DNA of 64,000 nt from positions 31,701 to 95,700 of the forward strand of contig NZ_NJAJ01000018.1 in NCBI RefSeq assembly GCF_002632825.1. The letters are read 5' to 3'. Of this stretch, positions 8,819-19,889 are shown in pieces. A program made the translations under genes and the position numbers. Under the pieces are notes generated by a model that had not been told where the DNA came from, ran no database searches, and saw only the letters and a list, made by a program, of their open reading frames with translations. The number at the start of each line of letters is the position of its first letter. The first letter of the stretch is position 1. The DNA comes from Xenorhabdus stockiae (lineage in GTDB: Bacteria > Pseudomonadota > Gammaproteobacteria > Enterobacterales > Enterobacteriaceae).

Positions 8819-9100
8819 AAATCACTGATAAAAAGATCAGGCGTCAGACACAGAAAATCATACCAAACACGGCATACTTATGCTTGTTGGATGTTATCTG
8901 CTGGCGCCAATCCTTCATTTATTGCAACTCAAATGGGGCATGTATCAGCTCAAATGGTTCATAACGTCTACGGTGCATGGATGAGCGAAAATAGCGATGA
9001 CCAAATTAAGCTATTAAACGAAAAACTCACGATTGCACCATATATGCCCCAAACAATTAACGAGCATGAATCGCTAACTATAAGTCAAATAGATAAACCA
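8819..9100 (+). pseudogene. C-terminal remnant of a tyrosine integrase
   Basis: The plus-strand frame opens at 8819 after a stop and reads GVRHRKSYQTRHTYACWML, SAGANPSFIATQMGHVS, MVHNVYGAWM: the box II region with its Arg-His, the GH of the third catalytic block, and the nucleophile Tyr of a phage-type tyrosine recombinase. The N-terminal two thirds are missing, with no continuation in the other frames beyond short stretches. The frame stays open to 9175 and runs into the 3' end of fliE. It marks the right edge of the hcp island. Confidence 0.82.
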
Positions 9101-9412
9101 CTAAACCTGCATATTCATCACTTCGTGATACGCACTGACCAGCTTGTTTCTGACCTGAATACCCATTTGCAGTGAAATAGTGGCTTTCTGCATATTGACC
9201 ATCACGTCATTCAGTTCCACGCCCGGTACACCCAGTGTGAAATCCTGTGCCTGTTTAGCTGCTTCTACGCGGGACAGATTTATTTTTTCTACCGCGGCGG
9301 TGAGCTGGCTGGCAAAGCCTCCTTTTACCGGCATAGGCTTGGCAATACTTGCTGCCTGTAATGCCTGCGCCTGCATCTGTTGCAATACACCTTCAATTGC
9401 CTGAATTGACAT
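9101..9412 (-). CDS. fliE: FliE, MS ring-rod junction protein
   Basis: 103-residue junction protein linking the MS ring to the proximal rod and needed for export of rod proteins. Typical features: MSIQAIEGVLQQMQAQAL at the start and the conserved C-terminal FTLGVPGVELNDVMVNMQKA followed by QMGIQVRNKLVSAYHEVMNM. Ribosome site GAGG upstream. Transcribed alone and divergently from fliF. The integrase remnant abuts its 3' end, but the protein is complete. Confidence 0.95.
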   Translation of the reverse strand: MSIQAIEGVLQQMQAQALQAASIAKPMPVKGGFASQLTAAVEKINLSRVEAAKQAQDFTLGVPGVELNDVMVNMQKATISLQMGIQVRNKLVSAYHEVMNMQV

Positions 9413-9817
9413 AAAAACCTCGTGTTAAATCACCCTATTGATTACGTGATTAAATGCCATATTAGCCGTGGGCTGGTTGGCAGTTTTTTCAGGCTGCCAC
9501 CGTAACATAGCCCTTTCAAACTAAAGCGGGTAATTAACGTAAAAATTCGAAGCTTATTGTGCCATTAAAAGATGTGTGAACAGCGAATAATGACGGGATT
9601 AATTATATCTATTGTATTTAAGTTGCATCACGGCGGCAAATTAAGCAATTCCCGGTGACACAGATAACGATGTCACTGAGGCGGATGCAGTCAGCAAAGA
9701 GGCAATTTGTAATAAAATGAAAGGTATAGAGATAGTTTTTTCGCTTGCGTATGGGGAGTCTGTTTTGTTACGCCACGCTTTTAGTATTCATGTTGACCAG
9801 CAAGGCAAGGATCGTCT
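9413..9817. promoter_or_regulatory. Divergent fliE-fliF control region
   Basis: 405 bases with promoters for fliE (minus) and the fliF operon (plus), expected to be FlhDC-dependent by analogy with enterobacteria. The middle is taken up by an ERIC element (9607-9728), which sits between the two promoters. I cannot place FlhDC boxes by eye. An AAGGA lies ahead of the fliF start. Confidence 0.45.
9607..9728. repeat. ERIC element in the fliE-fliF gap
   Basis: About 122 bases with the general layout of enterobacterial ERIC sequences: TTAAGTTGCATCACGG at the left, a central AATTCCCGGTGACACAGATA and TGTCACTGAGGCGGATGCAG (compare the ERIC arms GTGAATCCCCAGGAGC and AAGTGACTGGGGTGAGCG), then CAGCAAAGAGGCAA and an AAAGGTATA end. 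GTGACA/TGTCAC form the centre of the palindrome. Confidence 0.72.
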
Positions 9818-11509
9818 ATGAGTGCAGCAACAACCGACGCTGAGAATCCACAGAAGGGTTTCAGCGCTATCATCAACAGGATAAAAGCTGATCCAAAAGT
9901 TCCATTATTAGTTGCTGGCTCTGCTGCCATCGCTATTATCGTCGCCCTTTTTCTCTGGTTGCGCAGCCCTGATTATCGGGTGCTTTACAGCAATCTGAGT
10001 GATAAGGATGGCGGCGAGATCGTTACACAATTAACTCAAATGAATGTCCCTTACCGGTTTGCCGAAAACGGCGCCGCCATCATGATACCTACTGATAAGG
10101 TGCATGAAATCAGGCTGAAACTGGCACAACAGGGCTTACCAAAAGGTGGCGCTGCGGGTTTTGAGTTATTGGATAAAGAAAAATTTGGTATCAGCCAGTT
10201 CAGTGAACAGGTTAATTACCAACGTGCGCTGGAAGGCGAGTTGGCGCGCACTATCGAGTCTCTCGGCCCGGTGCAAAGTGCCCGCGTTCATCTGGCATTG
10301 CCAAAGCCTTCCCTGTTTGTCCGTGAGCAAAAATCACCTTCTGCTTCCGTAACAGTCGGGTTGTTGCAGGGCCGTGCTCTGGATGAAGGGCAAATCAACG
10401 CCATTGTCCATATGGTTTCAAGCAGTGTGGCCGGATTGCCACCAAGCAATGTCACTATTGTGGATCAGGCCGGACGCCTGCTGACTCAATCCGATGCCAA
10501 CGGGCGGGATTTGAATACCACCCAGTTGAAGTACATACAGGAAGTCGAAAACCGCTTCCAGCATCGCATTGAAACCATTCTGGCACCTGTTGTCGGTCGT
10601 GGCAATGTTCATGCTCAGGTCACCGCGCAAGTCGATTTCTCCCGCCGTGAAGAAACTGCGGAAGAGTATAAGCCTAACCAGCCACCGAATCAGGCAGCCG
10701 TCCGTTCTAAACAGACCAGTGCCAGCGAACAAAGTGGCGGACCATTGGTAGGTGGTGTTCCGGGAGCGCTGTCGAATCAGCCAAGTGCCGCACCAAGTGC
10801 GCCAATTGAGAAACCAAAAGGTAATGGTGACGACAAATCTGCTCAGGGGCGCAATGGCAATAACAGCTATGAGCGCATGATCAGTAATAACCGCAATAAT
10901 CGTCATGATGAAACCATCAACTATGAAGTGGATCGCACTATCCGCCATACCCAGTTACAGGCTGGCGGCGTGGAGCGTCTCTCTGTTGCGGTTGTGGTCA
11001 ACTATGCCACTGTTCAGGGCGAGAATGGCCCGGAAACTCAGGCGCTGACACCAGAGCAGTTATCCCAGATTGAGTCACTGACCCGTGAGGCAATGGGCTT
11101 TTCTGCCGACCGTGGCGACAGCCTGAACGTCGTCAACACACCGTTCAATAATACCGCCGAAGTGATAGAAACGCTGCCGTTCTGGCAACACCCTGTCCTG
11201 CTGGAGAAATTATTGGAGCTGGGCCGTTGGTTGCTGTTAGCACTGGTTGCATGGCTGCTGTGGCGCAAGATGATCGTGCCGCAAATTGCCAGAAAACGTG
11301 CTGCGGAAAAAGCCGCACTGGAAGCGCAGAAGAAACAGAATAAGCCTGCGACTGAATCCAATGCTGAAATGGATGAAAAAGTGCGCCGTCAGTTGGCTCG
11401 CCAGCGTGTCAATGCTGAGATTCAAAGCCAGCGTATCCGTGAACTTGCGGAAAAAGATCCTCGCGTAGTTGCGCTGGTGATCCGCCAATGGATGAGTAAC
11501 GAACAATGA
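9818..11509 (+). CDS. fliF: FliF, flagellar MS-ring protein
   Basis: 563-residue inner-membrane ring protein, the first structure built. Two transmembrane segments: about residues 29-49 ([20 protein letters not shown]) and about 453-475 ([18 protein letters not shown]). Between them are ring-building motifs ([50 protein letters not shown]). The cytosolic tail after about 500 binds FliG. Its final ATGA overlaps the fliG start by 4 bases. Length is normal. Confidence 0.97.
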   Translation: MSAATTDAENPQKGFSAIINRIKADPKVPLLVAGSAAIAIIVALFLWLRSPDYRVLYSNLSDKDGGEIVTQLTQMNVPYRFAENGAAIMIPTDKVHEIRLKLAQQGLPKGGAAGFELLDKEKFGISQFSEQVNYQRALEGELARTIESLGPVQSARVHLALPKPSLFVREQKSPSASVTVGLLQGRALDEGQINAIVHMVSSSVAGLPPSNVTIVDQAGRLLTQSDANGRDLNTTQLKYIQEVENRFQHRIETILAPVVGRGNVHAQVTAQVDFSRREETAEEYKPNQPPNQAAVRSKQTSASEQSGGPLVGGVPGALSNQPSAAPSAPIEKPKGNGDDKSAQGRNGNNSYERMISNNRNNRHDETINYEVDRTIRHTQLQAGGVERLSVAVVVNYATVQGENGPETQALTPEQLSQIESLTREAMGFSADRGDSLNVVNTPFNNTAEVIETLPFWQHPVLLEKLLELGRWLLLALVAWLLWRKMIVPQIARKRAAEKAALEAQKKQNKPATESNAEMDEKVRRQLARQRVNAEIQSQRIRELAEKDPRVVALVIRQWMSNEQ

Positions 11510-12498
11510 GTCTGACCGGAACAGAAAAAAGCGCCATTATGTTAATGACTCTGGGAGAAGATCAGGCGGCTGAGGTGTTCAAGCACCTGAACTCCCGGGA
11601 AGTACAACAATTAAGTATTGCAATGGCGGGGATGAAACAAGTCTCCAACCAGCAGCTGGCTGAAGTCATGGCCCAGTTTGAGGAAGATGCTGAGCAGTAC
11701 GCAGCTCTCAGCATCAATGCCAACGACTATCTGCGCAGTGTACTGGTGAAAGCACTGGGCGAAGAGCGGGCTTCCAGCCTGCTCGAGGATATCCTTGAAT
11801 CACGCGATACCACAACCGGCATCGAAACACTCAACTTCATGGAGCCGCAGGCAGCGGCTGACATGATCCGCGATGAACATCCGCAGATCATTGCCACGAT
11901 TCTGGTTCACCTGAACCGTGGTCAGGCCGCAGATATTCTCGCCATGTTTGATGATCGTCTGCGTAATGACGTCATGCTGCGTATTGCCACCTTTGGTGGT
12001 GTTCAGCCAGCCGCACTGGCCGAGCTGACCGAAGTTCTGAACAACCTGCTGGATGGTCAGAATCTGAAACGCAGCAAAATGGGTGGTATTCGTACTGCGG
12101 CTGAAATTATCAACCTGATGAAGAGCCAGCAGGAAGAGAGCGTTATCGATGCTGTCCGTACCTATGACGGCGAACTGGCACAGAAAATCATCGATGAAAT
12201 GTTCTTGTTCGAAAACCTTATCGGCGTGGACGACCGCAGTATCCAGCGTCTGTTGCAGGAAGTTACTACCGATTCGCTGTTGGTTGCATTGAAAGGCTGC
12301 GATCAGGCACTGCGCGATCACTTCCTCAACAATATGTCGCAGCGTGCTGCTGAAATTATGCGTGATGACCTGGCAACCCGCGGTCCGGTTCGTATGTCTC
12401 AGGTGGAAGCTGAACAGAAAGCCATTCTGCTTGTAGTTCGTCGTCTGGCCGAAAACGGGGAAATGATCCTGAATGGTGGTGATGATACCTATGTCTGA
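11506..12498 (+). CDS. fliG: FliG, motor switch protein
   Basis: 330-residue C-ring protein that takes torque from MotA. The N-terminal part ([20 protein letters not shown]) binds FliF; the middle has the conserved [13 protein letters not shown]; the C-terminal domain carries the charged torque helix around [11 protein letters not shown] and [20 protein letters not shown]. Standard length. The stop overlaps the fliH start by 8 bases, so the genes are coupled. Confidence 0.97.
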   Translation: MSLTGTEKSAIMLMTLGEDQAAEVFKHLNSREVQQLSIAMAGMKQVSNQQLAEVMAQFEEDAEQYAALSINANDYLRSVLVKALGEERASSLLEDILESRDTTTGIETLNFMEPQAAADMIRDEHPQIIATILVHLNRGQAADILAMFDDRLRNDVMLRIATFGGVQPAALAELTEVLNNLLDGQNLKRSKMGGIRTAAEIINLMKSQQEESVIDAVRTYDGELAQKIIDEMFLFENLIGVDDRSIQRLLQEVTTDSLLVALKGCDQALRDHFLNNMSQRAAEIMRDDLATRGPVRMSQVEAEQKAILLVVRRLAENGEMILNGGDDTYV

Positions 12499-13195
12499 TA
12501 ATTCGAATAATGGAAACTGGCAGCGATGGCTGCCGGGTGAATTGACTCCGTGGGAAACATTACAAGCGAAACTGGAATCATCGGATGATATACAGGAGCT
12601 TACCGAACAGGAGCGCTTGCAGGAGCAGGCCAGAATACTCGACGAACTGAAAGAACAAGCGCGTCAGGCTGGTCACGAGCAAGGTGTTGCTGAAGGTCAT
12701 GCCCGTGGATATGAGCAGGGTGTTGAAGAAGGCCGGAAAGCCGGCTTTGAACAGGGACTCAAGGAAGCCGGGGAACAACAGCAGGTTGTTATTGAGCAGT
12801 GGAAAGATCTGCTGAGTGATTTCAGTCATTCACTGGATGGTCTGGATACGGTTGTTGCATCACGCCTGATGCAGCTTTCTCTGACGGCCGCGCAACATAT
12901 TCTCGGCCAACCGGCGGTGTGTGACGGCACTGCCCTGCTGAACCAAATCCGTGAATTTATTCAGCAGGAACCCATGTTCAGTGGCAAGACTCAATTGCGT
13001 GTTCATCCGCAAAATATCCCACTGGTTGAGCAACAACTGGGCGAGATATTGGCTCTGCATGGCTGGCGTCTGGTTGCAGATAATAAACTGCATCCGGGAG
13101 GCTGTAAGGTCAGCGCTGATGAAGGTGATCTGGATGCCAGTCTGGCTACGCGCTGGCATGAGATGTGCCGTCTGGCGGTATCAGGAGAACTGTGA
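12491..13195 (+). CDS. fliH: FliH, negative regulator of the FliI export ATPase
   Basis: 234-residue peripheral stalk of the flagellar export ATPase. I start at 12491 ([17 protein letters not shown]), as the N-terminal WQRW-type motif binds FlhA in known FliH; longer in-frame starts upstream lie inside fliG. The middle shows the glycine-rich GxxxG repeat helix ([19 protein letters not shown]), a hallmark of the family, and the C-terminal part binds FliI. The stop TGA shares its last A with the fliI start. Confidence 0.95.
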   Translation: MSDNSNNGNWQRWLPGELTPWETLQAKLESSDDIQELTEQERLQEQARILDELKEQARQAGHEQGVAEGHARGYEQGVEEGRKAGFEQGLKEAGEQQQVVIEQWKDLLSDFSHSLDGLDTVVASRLMQLSLTAAQHILGQPAVCDGTALLNQIREFIQQEPMFSGKTQLRVHPQNIPLVEQQLGEILALHGWRLVADNKLHPGGCKVSADEGDLDASLATRWHEMCRLAVSGEL

Positions 13196-14559
13196 TGACT
13201 GCGAGACTTGGGCGCTGGCTGGCGACATTAGATTGCATGGAAAAACGTCTGGAGAAAACGCCGAAAGTACGTCGTTACGGACGTCTGACCCGCGCCACGG
13301 GTCTGGTACTTGAAGCCACAGGTTTACATCTGCCACTGGGAGCAACCTGCCTTATTGAACGGCAAAATGGTAATACTCTTGAAGAAGTCGAAAGTGAAGT
13401 GGTCGGCTTTAATGGTGAAAAATTGCTGTTAATGCCTTTGGAAGAACTTGAAGGCATTGTGCCGGGTGCCCGTGTCTATGCACGTGCTTATGGTGAAGAA
13501 GCGAGTGGCGGGCGGCGTTTACCTCTGGGGCCGGAATTACTCGGCAGGGTGCTGGATGGTGCAGGTCGCCCTCTCGATGGTTTACCTGCCCCGGATACCG
13601 GATATCGCGCCCCCCTGACCACACCACCCATCAATCCCCTGCAACGTACTCCCATCAGCGATGTACTGGATGTGGGTGTACGTGCCATTAATGCTCTGCT
13701 AACCGTCGGGCGTGGACAACGAATGGGGTTATTTGCCGGTTCTGGTGTCGGTAAAAGTGTGCTCCTTGGCATGATGGCCCGTTATACGCAGGCAGACGTT
13801 ATTGTAGTCGGCCTGATTGGTGAACGTGGCCGGGAAGTTAAAGATTTCATCGAAAATATTTTAGGTGAAGAAGGACGAGCCCGTTCCGTGGTTGTTGCGG
13901 CACCTGCTGACGTTTCGCCACTACTGCGAATGCAGGGAGCTTCCTATGCAACCCGTATAGCAGAAGATTTCCGTGATCGCGGGAAGCATGTGTTGCTGAT
14001 TATGGATTCTCTTACCCGTTACAGCATGGCGCAACGTGAAATTGCACTGGCTATTGGTGAACCACCGGCAACTAAGGGTTATCCCCCTTCTGTGTTCGCG
14101 AAATTACCGGCGTTGGTAGAACGGGCGGGTAATGGTGTCAGTGATGGCGGTTCAATAACCGCATTTTATACTGTCCTGACCGAAGGTGATGACCAGCAAG
14201 ACCCGATTGCTGATTCAGCACGAGCTATTCTGGACGGTCATATTGTCCTGTCCCGTGCCTTGGCTGAATCCGGGCATTATCCGGCTATCGATATTGAAGC
14301 ATCAATCAGCCGTGCCATGACATCGCTGATTGATAATACCCATTATCGACGGGTGCAACATTTTAAACAGCTGCTTTCCAGCTACCAGCGCAACCGGGAT
14401 CTGATTAATGTCGGTGCTTACGCTGCCGGCAGTGATCCTTTGCTGGACAGGGCAATTGAGTTGTATCCGCATATGGCTCAGTTCCTGCATCAAAGCATTG
14501 AGGAACGCAGTGAATACGATGCAGCATGTGCCCAACTGCAACAGTTATTACCAAGTTAA
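13195..14559 (+). CDS. fliI: FliI, flagellar export ATPase
   Basis: 454-residue hexameric ATPase that helps unfold and release export cargo. Walker A is [20 protein letters not shown] (about residue 182), Walker B is [11 protein letters not shown], and the arginine and C-terminal parts match F1-beta-like ATPases. Start at 13195 is the ATG overlapping the fliH stop, with AGGAG upstream; the usual length is 457. Between it and fliJ lies an ERIC-like hairpin repeat. Confidence 0.97.
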   Translation: MTARLGRWLATLDCMEKRLEKTPKVRRYGRLTRATGLVLEATGLHLPLGATCLIERQNGNTLEEVESEVVGFNGEKLLLMPLEELEGIVPGARVYARAYGEEASGGRRLPLGPELLGRVLDGAGRPLDGLPAPDTGYRAPLTTPPINPLQRTPISDVLDVGVRAINALLTVGRGQRMGLFAGSGVGKSVLLGMMARYTQADVIVVGLIGERGREVKDFIENILGEEGRARSVVVAAPADVSPLLRMQGASYATRIAEDFRDRGKHVLLIMDSLTRYSMAQREIALAIGEPPATKGYPPSVFAKLPALVERAGNGVSDGGSITAFYTVLTEGDDQQDPIADSARAILDGHIVLSRALAESGHYPAIDIEASISRAMTSLIDNTHYRRVQHFKQLLSSYQRNRDLINVGAYAAGSDPLLDRAIELYPHMAQFLHQSIEERSEYDAACAQLQQLLPS

Positions 14560-14573
14560 GAACGCAACTTAAC

Positions 14574-14677
14574 TATACCCAATGGATTTCGGGTTTGCAT
14601 TGCGGCAGCAAGGGAATGACAAATTCGTCAGAAACGAATTTGTCCAGCCAGAAGCAGCCTGAAAGACGAAAGGTATA
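14574..14677. repeat. ERIC-like short hairpin repeat between fliI and fliJ
   Basis: About 104 bases bounded by TATACCCAATGGATTTC and GAAAGACGAAAGGTATA (inverted ends TATACC/GGTATA). The core is a perfect 10-base inverted repeat, ACAAATTCGT (14619-14628) and ACGAATTTGT (14634-14643) with a 5-base loop; the arms are identical to those at 2502-2526. It interrupts an operon, so it would be transcribed and could fold in the mRNA. Confidence 0.78.
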
Positions 14678-14694
14678 AAACGCTGAGGATAGAC

Positions 14695-15141
14695 ATGCAA
14701 CAACACTCCCCTCTTGTGACTTTGCGCGAACTTGCTCAGGACGCAGCGGAAAAAGCCGCGACCCAACTGGCACAGATACGACAAAGCCATCAGCAAATGG
14801 AGCAACAACTCACGGCGTTAATGAGTTATCAGGATGAATATCGTACACGTTTGAACGACACACTAAGCAGCGGCATGTCCAGCTCGACCTGGCAGAATTA
14901 CCAGCAGTTTATGAAAACACTGGAAATGGCAATCGAGCAACACAGATTACAGCTCAACCAATGGAAAAAACGGCTTGAGCAGGCTATGTCGCAGTGGCAG
15001 GAAAAACAGCAGCGTCTGAACGCGTTTGATACGCTGCAACAACGGGCAGAACATAGTTTGAAGTTACACCAGAATCGCATGGAGCAAAAACAAATGGATG
15101 AGTACGCACAACGTGGTGCACAACGGAGAATGAAACAATGA
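14695..15141 (+). CDS. fliJ: FliJ, flagellar export central-stalk protein
   Basis: 148-residue coiled-coil protein that sits in the FliI ring and connects to FlhA. The whole protein is a long Gln/Glu-rich helical hairpin ([42 protein letters not shown]), as expected. Length equals the usual 147. Ends with ATGA overlapping the fliK start at 15138. Confidence 0.95.
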   Translation: MQQHSPLVTLRELAQDAAEKAATQLAQIRQSHQQMEQQLTALMSYQDEYRTRLNDTLSSGMSSSTWQNYQQFMKTLEMAIEQHRLQLNQWKKRLEQAMSQWQEKQQRLNAFDTLQQRAEHSLKLHQNRMEQKQMDEYAQRGAQRRMKQ

Positions 15142-16472
15142 ATCTCACTCTTTTGCCTACTGATTTAACCCTTGAAAAAAGTGTGGGGAAAAATCAGCAA
15201 GCACTGAACTCCTCTCAGGGCAGTAACGCCTCTAAAGAGCAGGTGACTGAATTCGGCCAGTTTCTCAGTGCAGAACAAAAAACCGCTGTTCAGACCGCTA
15301 AAAATCGCGCAGATGGCAGCAATAGCGAATCTGGAGAGAAACGTTCCACTGATAACCGGGACGAAGAAAAATTATCTTCTTCACTGACTGTCGCTGGTCA
15401 GGTCGCCAGACTGGATCAATCTTCTGTTTCAGGCGCTTTTGCATCCGACAATGATGCAGAATTCACCTTATCCGAAGAGGATGATCTTCTGTCTGCTGAA
15501 ATGTTAATCAATGCGATGCCTATTCAGCTGGCAGGATTAATCAACCATCGTCCGACCGGCGAGGGTTCAGAAAGCTCAGATGATTTACTGAGTACTGAAA
15601 ATAGTCTTGAAGATACATTATCCGACAGGAAACTCTCTGGTAAAAAGACTAAAGCCGATATGACGTTGATGGCAACAGATCCGGCTGAAGAAAATGATTT
15701 GGATAGCGATATCCGTTCTTTTACCCCACAGCATACAGCCTCAGCCACAAACCGTGCGGCTCTGGCAACAGCTACCGGAAAAGTAAAAGCCACGGCTAAC
15801 AGCACTGAGCAAAATTCAGAATCATCAGTTAGCGGAAAAGGCGATATCGGGAAGACGTTTCTATCAACACAAGGAGCAACAGCACTGGCTTCAGCTGCTG
15901 TAGAAACGTCCTCTTCAAATACACTACACAATCTGTTCAGTGCTCCCCTACTCGCTACAGGCCATCAGGCTAACGGACAGATCCAGCTGAATAATGCTCC
16001 CGCACCTTTACTGAGCGCTCACCTCGGCAGTGAAGAGTGGCAGCAGCAACTCAATCAGCAGGTACTGTTTTTTAACCGGAACGGGCTGCAACAGGCAGAA
16101 TTACGCTTACATCCACAGGAGCTGGGCGCACTGCATATCCGCATGAATGTTGAAGATAATCAGGCACAGTTGCATTTTGTTTCTGCACATCAACATGTTC
16201 GTGCTGCTTTGGAAGCCGCTCTGCCTAACCTTCGCCACTCACTGGCGGAAAACGGCATTCAGTTGGCTGAAAGCAGTGTGGGCAGTGATACATCAGGAAA
16301 CTGGCAACAGGAACAGGCCGCTGATCCTCAACAGCATGCCAATACCGGTAGCCATACTGAAAATCACAGAGCACTGGCAGCAACACAGGCACCGGCAACT
16401 CATGAATCCACAATCCGGCTAACCCCTCAGCAACTGGCTTCAAGCCGGGGAGGCGTTGATATTTTCGCCTGA
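15138..16472 (+). CDS. fliK: FliK, hook-length control protein
   Basis: 444-residue secreted ruler that measures the hook and switches export specificity. The N-terminal and middle parts are low-complexity, Ser/Thr/Ala rich and fast evolving. The C-terminal domain from about residue 290 carries the conserved [19 protein letters not shown] and [17 protein letters not shown] and is the part that contacts FlhB. Normal for the family. A 217-base gap to fliL follows. Confidence 0.93.
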   Translation: MNLTLLPTDLTLEKSVGKNQQALNSSQGSNASKEQVTEFGQFLSAEQKTAVQTAKNRADGSNSESGEKRSTDNRDEEKLSSSLTVAGQVARLDQSSVSGAFASDNDAEFTLSEEDDLLSAEMLINAMPIQLAGLINHRPTGEGSESSDDLLSTENSLEDTLSDRKLSGKKTKADMTLMATDPAEENDLDSDIRSFTPQHTASATNRAALATATGKVKATANSTEQNSESSVSGKGDIGKTFLSTQGATALASAAVETSSSNTLHNLFSAPLLATGHQANGQIQLNNAPAPLLSAHLGSEEWQQQLNQQVLFFNRNGLQQAELRLHPQELGALHIRMNVEDNQAQLHFVSAHQHVRAALEAALPNLRHSLAENGIQLAESSVGSDTSGNWQQEQAADPQQHANTGSHTENHRALAATQAPATHESTIRLTPQQLASSRGGVDIFA

Positions 16473-16689
16473 TTATCTGCCTGATTTCATCATTTGCTAT
16501 CAGAACACTGCAAAAAAATGAAACAGAGCCGATAACAAACGAGTGAGTTAATGGTTTTTTCCGCGCTTTTTCCTGCCATTGCCGGAACAAAGACGCGGGA
16601 TAATTGATGTTGAATTTGTTGGATAAGGAACTCCGCCACGGAATGCGCGGTGCCTTACTCCACTACAGAAAACAGGAATTTGTCTGTCC

Positions 16690-17166
16690 ATGTCTGATTA
16701 TAGCTACGAGCGTAAGCGCACAAAAACAATTTGGATGATACTGCTAATACTGATTGCCGTATTGAGTACCGCCATCGGAGGATATAGCTGGTGGACAATG
16801 AAGCAATCCGGCAATAACAGTACAGAAAAAGCCAAAATCATAAGTACTCCGGTATTCATGACACTGGAACCTTTTACCGTCAATCTGATAGACAACGAAG
16901 ATCATTTTGATCGCGTTTTGTATGTCGGCGTGACGCTGCGTCTGTCTGATGAAATAACTCGTCAGCGCTTCCATGATTACCTTCCTGAAGTTCGTAGCCG
17001 TATGCTGCTGTTACTATCCCGCCAGAGATCAACTGATCTGGCAAAAGATGACGGCAAAGTACGTTTAGTGGAAGACATTAAACAGACACTGAGCCCAACA
17101 CTGATCCCCGGTGAACCTGATCAAGAGATCACCGATGTGTTGTTTACTACGTTTATTCTGCGATAA
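16690..17166 (+). CDS. fliL: FliL, basal-body associated protein
   Basis: 158-residue single-pass inner-membrane protein that rings the stator and supports torque. Transmembrane helix at about residues 13-35 (TIWMILLILIAVLSTAIGGYSWW), then a periplasmic stomatin-like domain with PFTVNLI and the YVGVTLRL strand. The ribosome site is weak: AGGA about 13 bases upstream. First gene of a tight fliLMNOPQR series. Confidence 0.94.
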   Translation: MSDYSYERKRTKTIWMILLILIAVLSTAIGGYSWWTMKQSGNNSTEKAKIISTPVFMTLEPFTVNLIDNEDHFDRVLYVGVTLRLSDEITRQRFHDYLPEVRSRMLLLLSRQRSTDLAKDDGKVRLVEDIKQTLSPTLIPGEPDQEITDVLFTTFILR

Positions 17167-17171
17167 TCACG

Positions 17172-18182
17172 ATGAGTGACAATATTCTTTCACAGGCAGA
17201 GATCGATGCTCTGCTCAATGGTGACAGTGCTGCTGCGGATGACGTAGAACAAACTACGTCATCAGTGGAAAGTGAGGTTCGTCCTTACGATCCGCATACA
17301 CAGCGCCGTGTTGTACGCGAGCGTTTGCAGTCACTGGAAATCATCAATGAACGCTTTGCCCGCCAATTCAGGATGGGGCTGTTTAACATGCTGCGCCGCA
17401 GTCCGGATATTACGGTCGGTGCCATTAAGATCCAGCCTTATCATGACTTTGCCCGCAATCTGGCCGTGCCGACCAACCTCAATCTGGTTCACCTGAAACC
17501 GTTGAGAGGAACCGCACTGTTCGCTTTTGACCCCAGTCTGGTTTATATCGCCGTTGATAACCTGTTTGGCGGTGACGGACGCTTCCCGACTAAAGTGGAA
17601 GGCCGTGAATTCACCTATACCGAACAGCGGATCATCAATCGGATGCTGAAACTGGCACTGGATGCCTATCGTGACGCATGGGATTCCATTTTTAAGATTG
17701 ACGTGGAATATGTGCGCTCTGAGATGCAGGTGAAATTCACCAATATTACGACGTCTCCTAACGATATCGTGGTCACCACGCCATTTACAGTGGAGATTGG
17801 TGACCTGTACGGGGAATTCAACATCTGTATTCCATTCGCCATGATTGAACCTCTGCGTGAACTGCTGACGAATCCTCCGGTGGAAAATGTACGGCAGGAA
17901 GACGGGCAGTGGCGTGACATTCTGGTGAAACAGGTTCAGAACTCCGAACTGGAACTGGTGGCAAATTTTGCTGATATCCCTCTGCGGTTGTCAAAAATTC
18001 TCCAGTTAAAACGCGGAGATGTTTTGCCGATTGAAAAACCTGAACGTCTGATCGTTCACGTTGATGGTGTGCCGGTGCTCACCAGCCAATATGGAACACT
18101 CAACGGGCAGTATGCCCTGCGCGTTGAACACCTGATTAACCCTGTTTTAAATGCTCTGGATGAGGAAAAGCCCAATGAGTGA
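17172..18182 (+). CDS. fliM: FliM, motor switch protein
   Basis: 336-residue C-ring protein; CheY-P binds its N-terminal peptide (ILSQAEIDALLNG, residues about 5-17, visible here). The middle CheC-like part includes FARQFRMGLFNMLRRSPDI, and the C-terminal SpoA domain includes LQLKRGDVLPIEKPERL. Normal length (334 in E. coli). Overlaps fliN by 8 bases. Confidence 0.97.
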   Translation: MSDNILSQAEIDALLNGDSAAADDVEQTTSSVESEVRPYDPHTQRRVVRERLQSLEIINERFARQFRMGLFNMLRRSPDITVGAIKIQPYHDFARNLAVPTNLNLVHLKPLRGTALFAFDPSLVYIAVDNLFGGDGRFPTKVEGREFTYTEQRIINRMLKLALDAYRDAWDSIFKIDVEYVRSEMQVKFTNITTSPNDIVVTTPFTVEIGDLYGEFNICIPFAMIEPLRELLTNPPVENVRQEDGQWRDILVKQVQNSELELVANFADIPLRLSKILQLKRGDVLPIEKPERLIVHVDGVPVLTSQYGTLNGQYALRVEHLINPVLNALDEEKPNE

Positions 18183-18582
18183 TGCTAAACAACCCGCAGA
18201 TACCAGCTTGACTGAAGACTTGTGGGCAGAGGCGCTGGAACAACAGGCTGCACAGCTTGCCTCTGACAGCGGCTCGTCAATTTTTGAAAGCCTTGAACCG
18301 CAGGATGCGCTTTCCCAGCTTTCTGATATTGACCTGATTATGGATATTCCCGTTAAGCTCTCTGTTGAGCTGGGACGCACCAAAATGACTATCAAACAAC
18401 TGCTGAAACTTTCTCAGGGTTCTGTTGTTTCACTTGATGGTCTGGCTGGTGAGCCACTGGATATCCTGATCAACGGCTATTTGATTGCACAAGGAGAAGT
18501 GGTCGTCGTATCTGATAAATACGGTATCCGTATTACGGATATCATTACCCCTTCTGAGCGCATGCGTCGCCTGAGTCGTTAA
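18175..18582 (+). CDS. fliN: FliN, motor switch protein
   Basis: 135-residue SpoA-domain protein forming the base of the C ring and docking FliH. Conserved IDLIMDIPVKLSVELGRTK, LKLSQGSVVSLDGLAGEPL and LIAQGEVVVVSDKYGIRI. Start at 18175 inside the fliM end (overlap) gives the standard length; an earlier in-frame ATG at 18151 lies further into fliM and lacks support. Confidence 0.97.
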   Translation: MSDAKQPADTSLTEDLWAEALEQQAAQLASDSGSSIFESLEPQDALSQLSDIDLIMDIPVKLSVELGRTKMTIKQLLKLSQGSVVSLDGLAGEPLDILINGYLIAQGEVVVVSDKYGIRITDIITPSERMRRLSR

Positions 18583-18584
18583 CC

Positions 18585-19049
18585 ATGATGGCGAACCAGC
18601 CTTCTCTTCATACTTCTTTCCAAAGTGGTGCGGCATCAGATGCCGCACCAATTGGTACAGCAGTAACACATACCCCTCCCCTTTCGGCCGGTCAGACACT
18701 GATGCAGGTCAGTAGTGCTCTGGGCGGGATCTTGTTACTGATATTTTTCATAACTTGGTTTATCCGCCGTCTGGGGCTTGCTCCTGCTAAAAATAAAAAT
18801 CACCGGTTACTCAACATAAAAGCCAGTTGTTCACTTGGGGCAAAAGAGCGGGTTGTCGTGGTTGAAATCGAGGATAGCTGGCTGGTACTGGGTGTCACAC
18901 CTCAACAGGTCACTATGCTACATCAGTTGCCTGTACCACCTGATGACACGGAAAAGGAAACCGTGCTCAAAACACTTCCTTTCGGTCAGTTATTAAAAAA
19001 TAAGCTTCAGCGAAAAACCAGAAACGACAGGGACGGCGATGAAAAATAG
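18585..19049 (+). CDS. fliO: FliO, flagellar export assembly factor
   Basis: 154-residue membrane protein that helps FliP assemble into its ring. One transmembrane helix at about residues 45-63 ([19 protein letters not shown]) with a short outer and longer cytosolic part ([14 protein letters not shown], then [14 protein letters not shown]), typical of FliO. Its end overlaps the fliP start by 11 bases. Confidence 0.92.
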   Translation: MMANQPSLHTSFQSGAASDAAPIGTAVTHTPPLSAGQTLMQVSSALGGILLLIFFITWFIRRLGLAPAKNKNHRLLNIKASCSLGAKERVVVVEIEDSWLVLGVTPQQVTMLHQLPVPPDDTEKETVLKTLPFGQLLKNKLQRKTRNDRDGDEK

Positions 19050-19848
19050 AGTTTTCCTTATGATAGGCAATCAAATAAAAAGCCGGAAATTCGCCGCACA
19101 TATTTCTCCGGCGCGTCTGGCAGCTGTGTTTATGGCGCTCTTACTGCCTCTGTTTCCCATGAATGCAGCCGCAGAGTTACCGGGCATCATCAGCCAGCCA
19201 CTGGCAAATGGCGGCCAAAGCTGGTCATTGCCGGTTCAGACTCTGATTTTCATTACTGCACTGGGATTTATTCCCGCTGCACTGCTGATGATGACCAGTT
19301 TTACCCGCATCATCATTGTACTGGGATTACTGCGTAATGCACTGGGAACACCTTCTGCCCCACCGAATCAGGTAATGCTGGGCTTAGCGTTATTTATGAC
19401 TTTTTTCATTATGGCCCCGGTATTCGATAAGGTTTATCAGGATGCCTATCTGCCTTTCAGTGAAGATAAAATCACGCTGGAAACGGCACTGGAAAAAGGT
19501 TCTCATCCTGTACGCCAGTTTATGCTGCGTCAGACCCGGGAAAACGATCTGGCACTGTTTGCCCGTTTGGCGAATCAGGAAGCATTTGAAACTGCCGATT
19601 CTGTCCCGATGCGGATTCTGGTTCCGGCTTTCATTACCAGCGAACTGAAAACGGCGTTTCAGATTGGTTTTACGCTTTTCATTCCTTTCCTGATCATCGA
19701 TTTGGTTGTTGCCAGTGTTCTGATGGCTCTGGGGATGATGATGGTTCCTCCCGCCACAATATCGTTGCCATTCAAACTGATGCTATTTGTTCTGGTGGAT
19801 GGCTGGCAGTTATTGCTTGGTTCGTTGGCGCAAAGTTTTTACGTCTAA
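19039..19848 (+). CDS. fliP: FliP, flagellar export gate protein
   Basis: 269-residue polytopic protein forming the export gate pore with FliQ and FliR. A cleavable signal region lies near residues 20-47 ([19 protein letters not shown]), after which come [35 protein letters not shown] and the C-terminal [18 protein letters not shown]. The N-terminus is about 24 residues longer than in E. coli FliP (245 aa); an internal ATG at 19060 is an alternative start. Confidence 0.95.
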   Translation: MKNRVFLMIGNQIKSRKFAAHISPARLAAVFMALLLPLFPMNAAAELPGIISQPLANGGQSWSLPVQTLIFITALGFIPAALLMMTSFTRIIIVLGLLRNALGTPSAPPNQVMLGLALFMTFFIMAPVFDKVYQDAYLPFSEDKITLETALEKGSHPVRQFMLRQTRENDLALFARLANQEAFETADSVPMRILVPAFITSELKTAFQIGFTLFIPFLIIDLVVASVLMALGMMMVPPATISLPFKLMLFVLVDGWQLLLGSLAQSFYV

Positions 19849-19889
19849 CAGAACTTTTCTTAAAAAGATCGAAAACGGTTTGAAAAATT

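Noticed and set aside
10418..10948. 176-codon minus-strand frame inside fliF
   Set aside because: Opposite strand of a well-conserved gene; composition follows the fliF codons.
11800..12321. 173-codon minus-strand frame inside fliG
   Set aside because: Opposite strand of fliG, no start signal, no recognisable domain.
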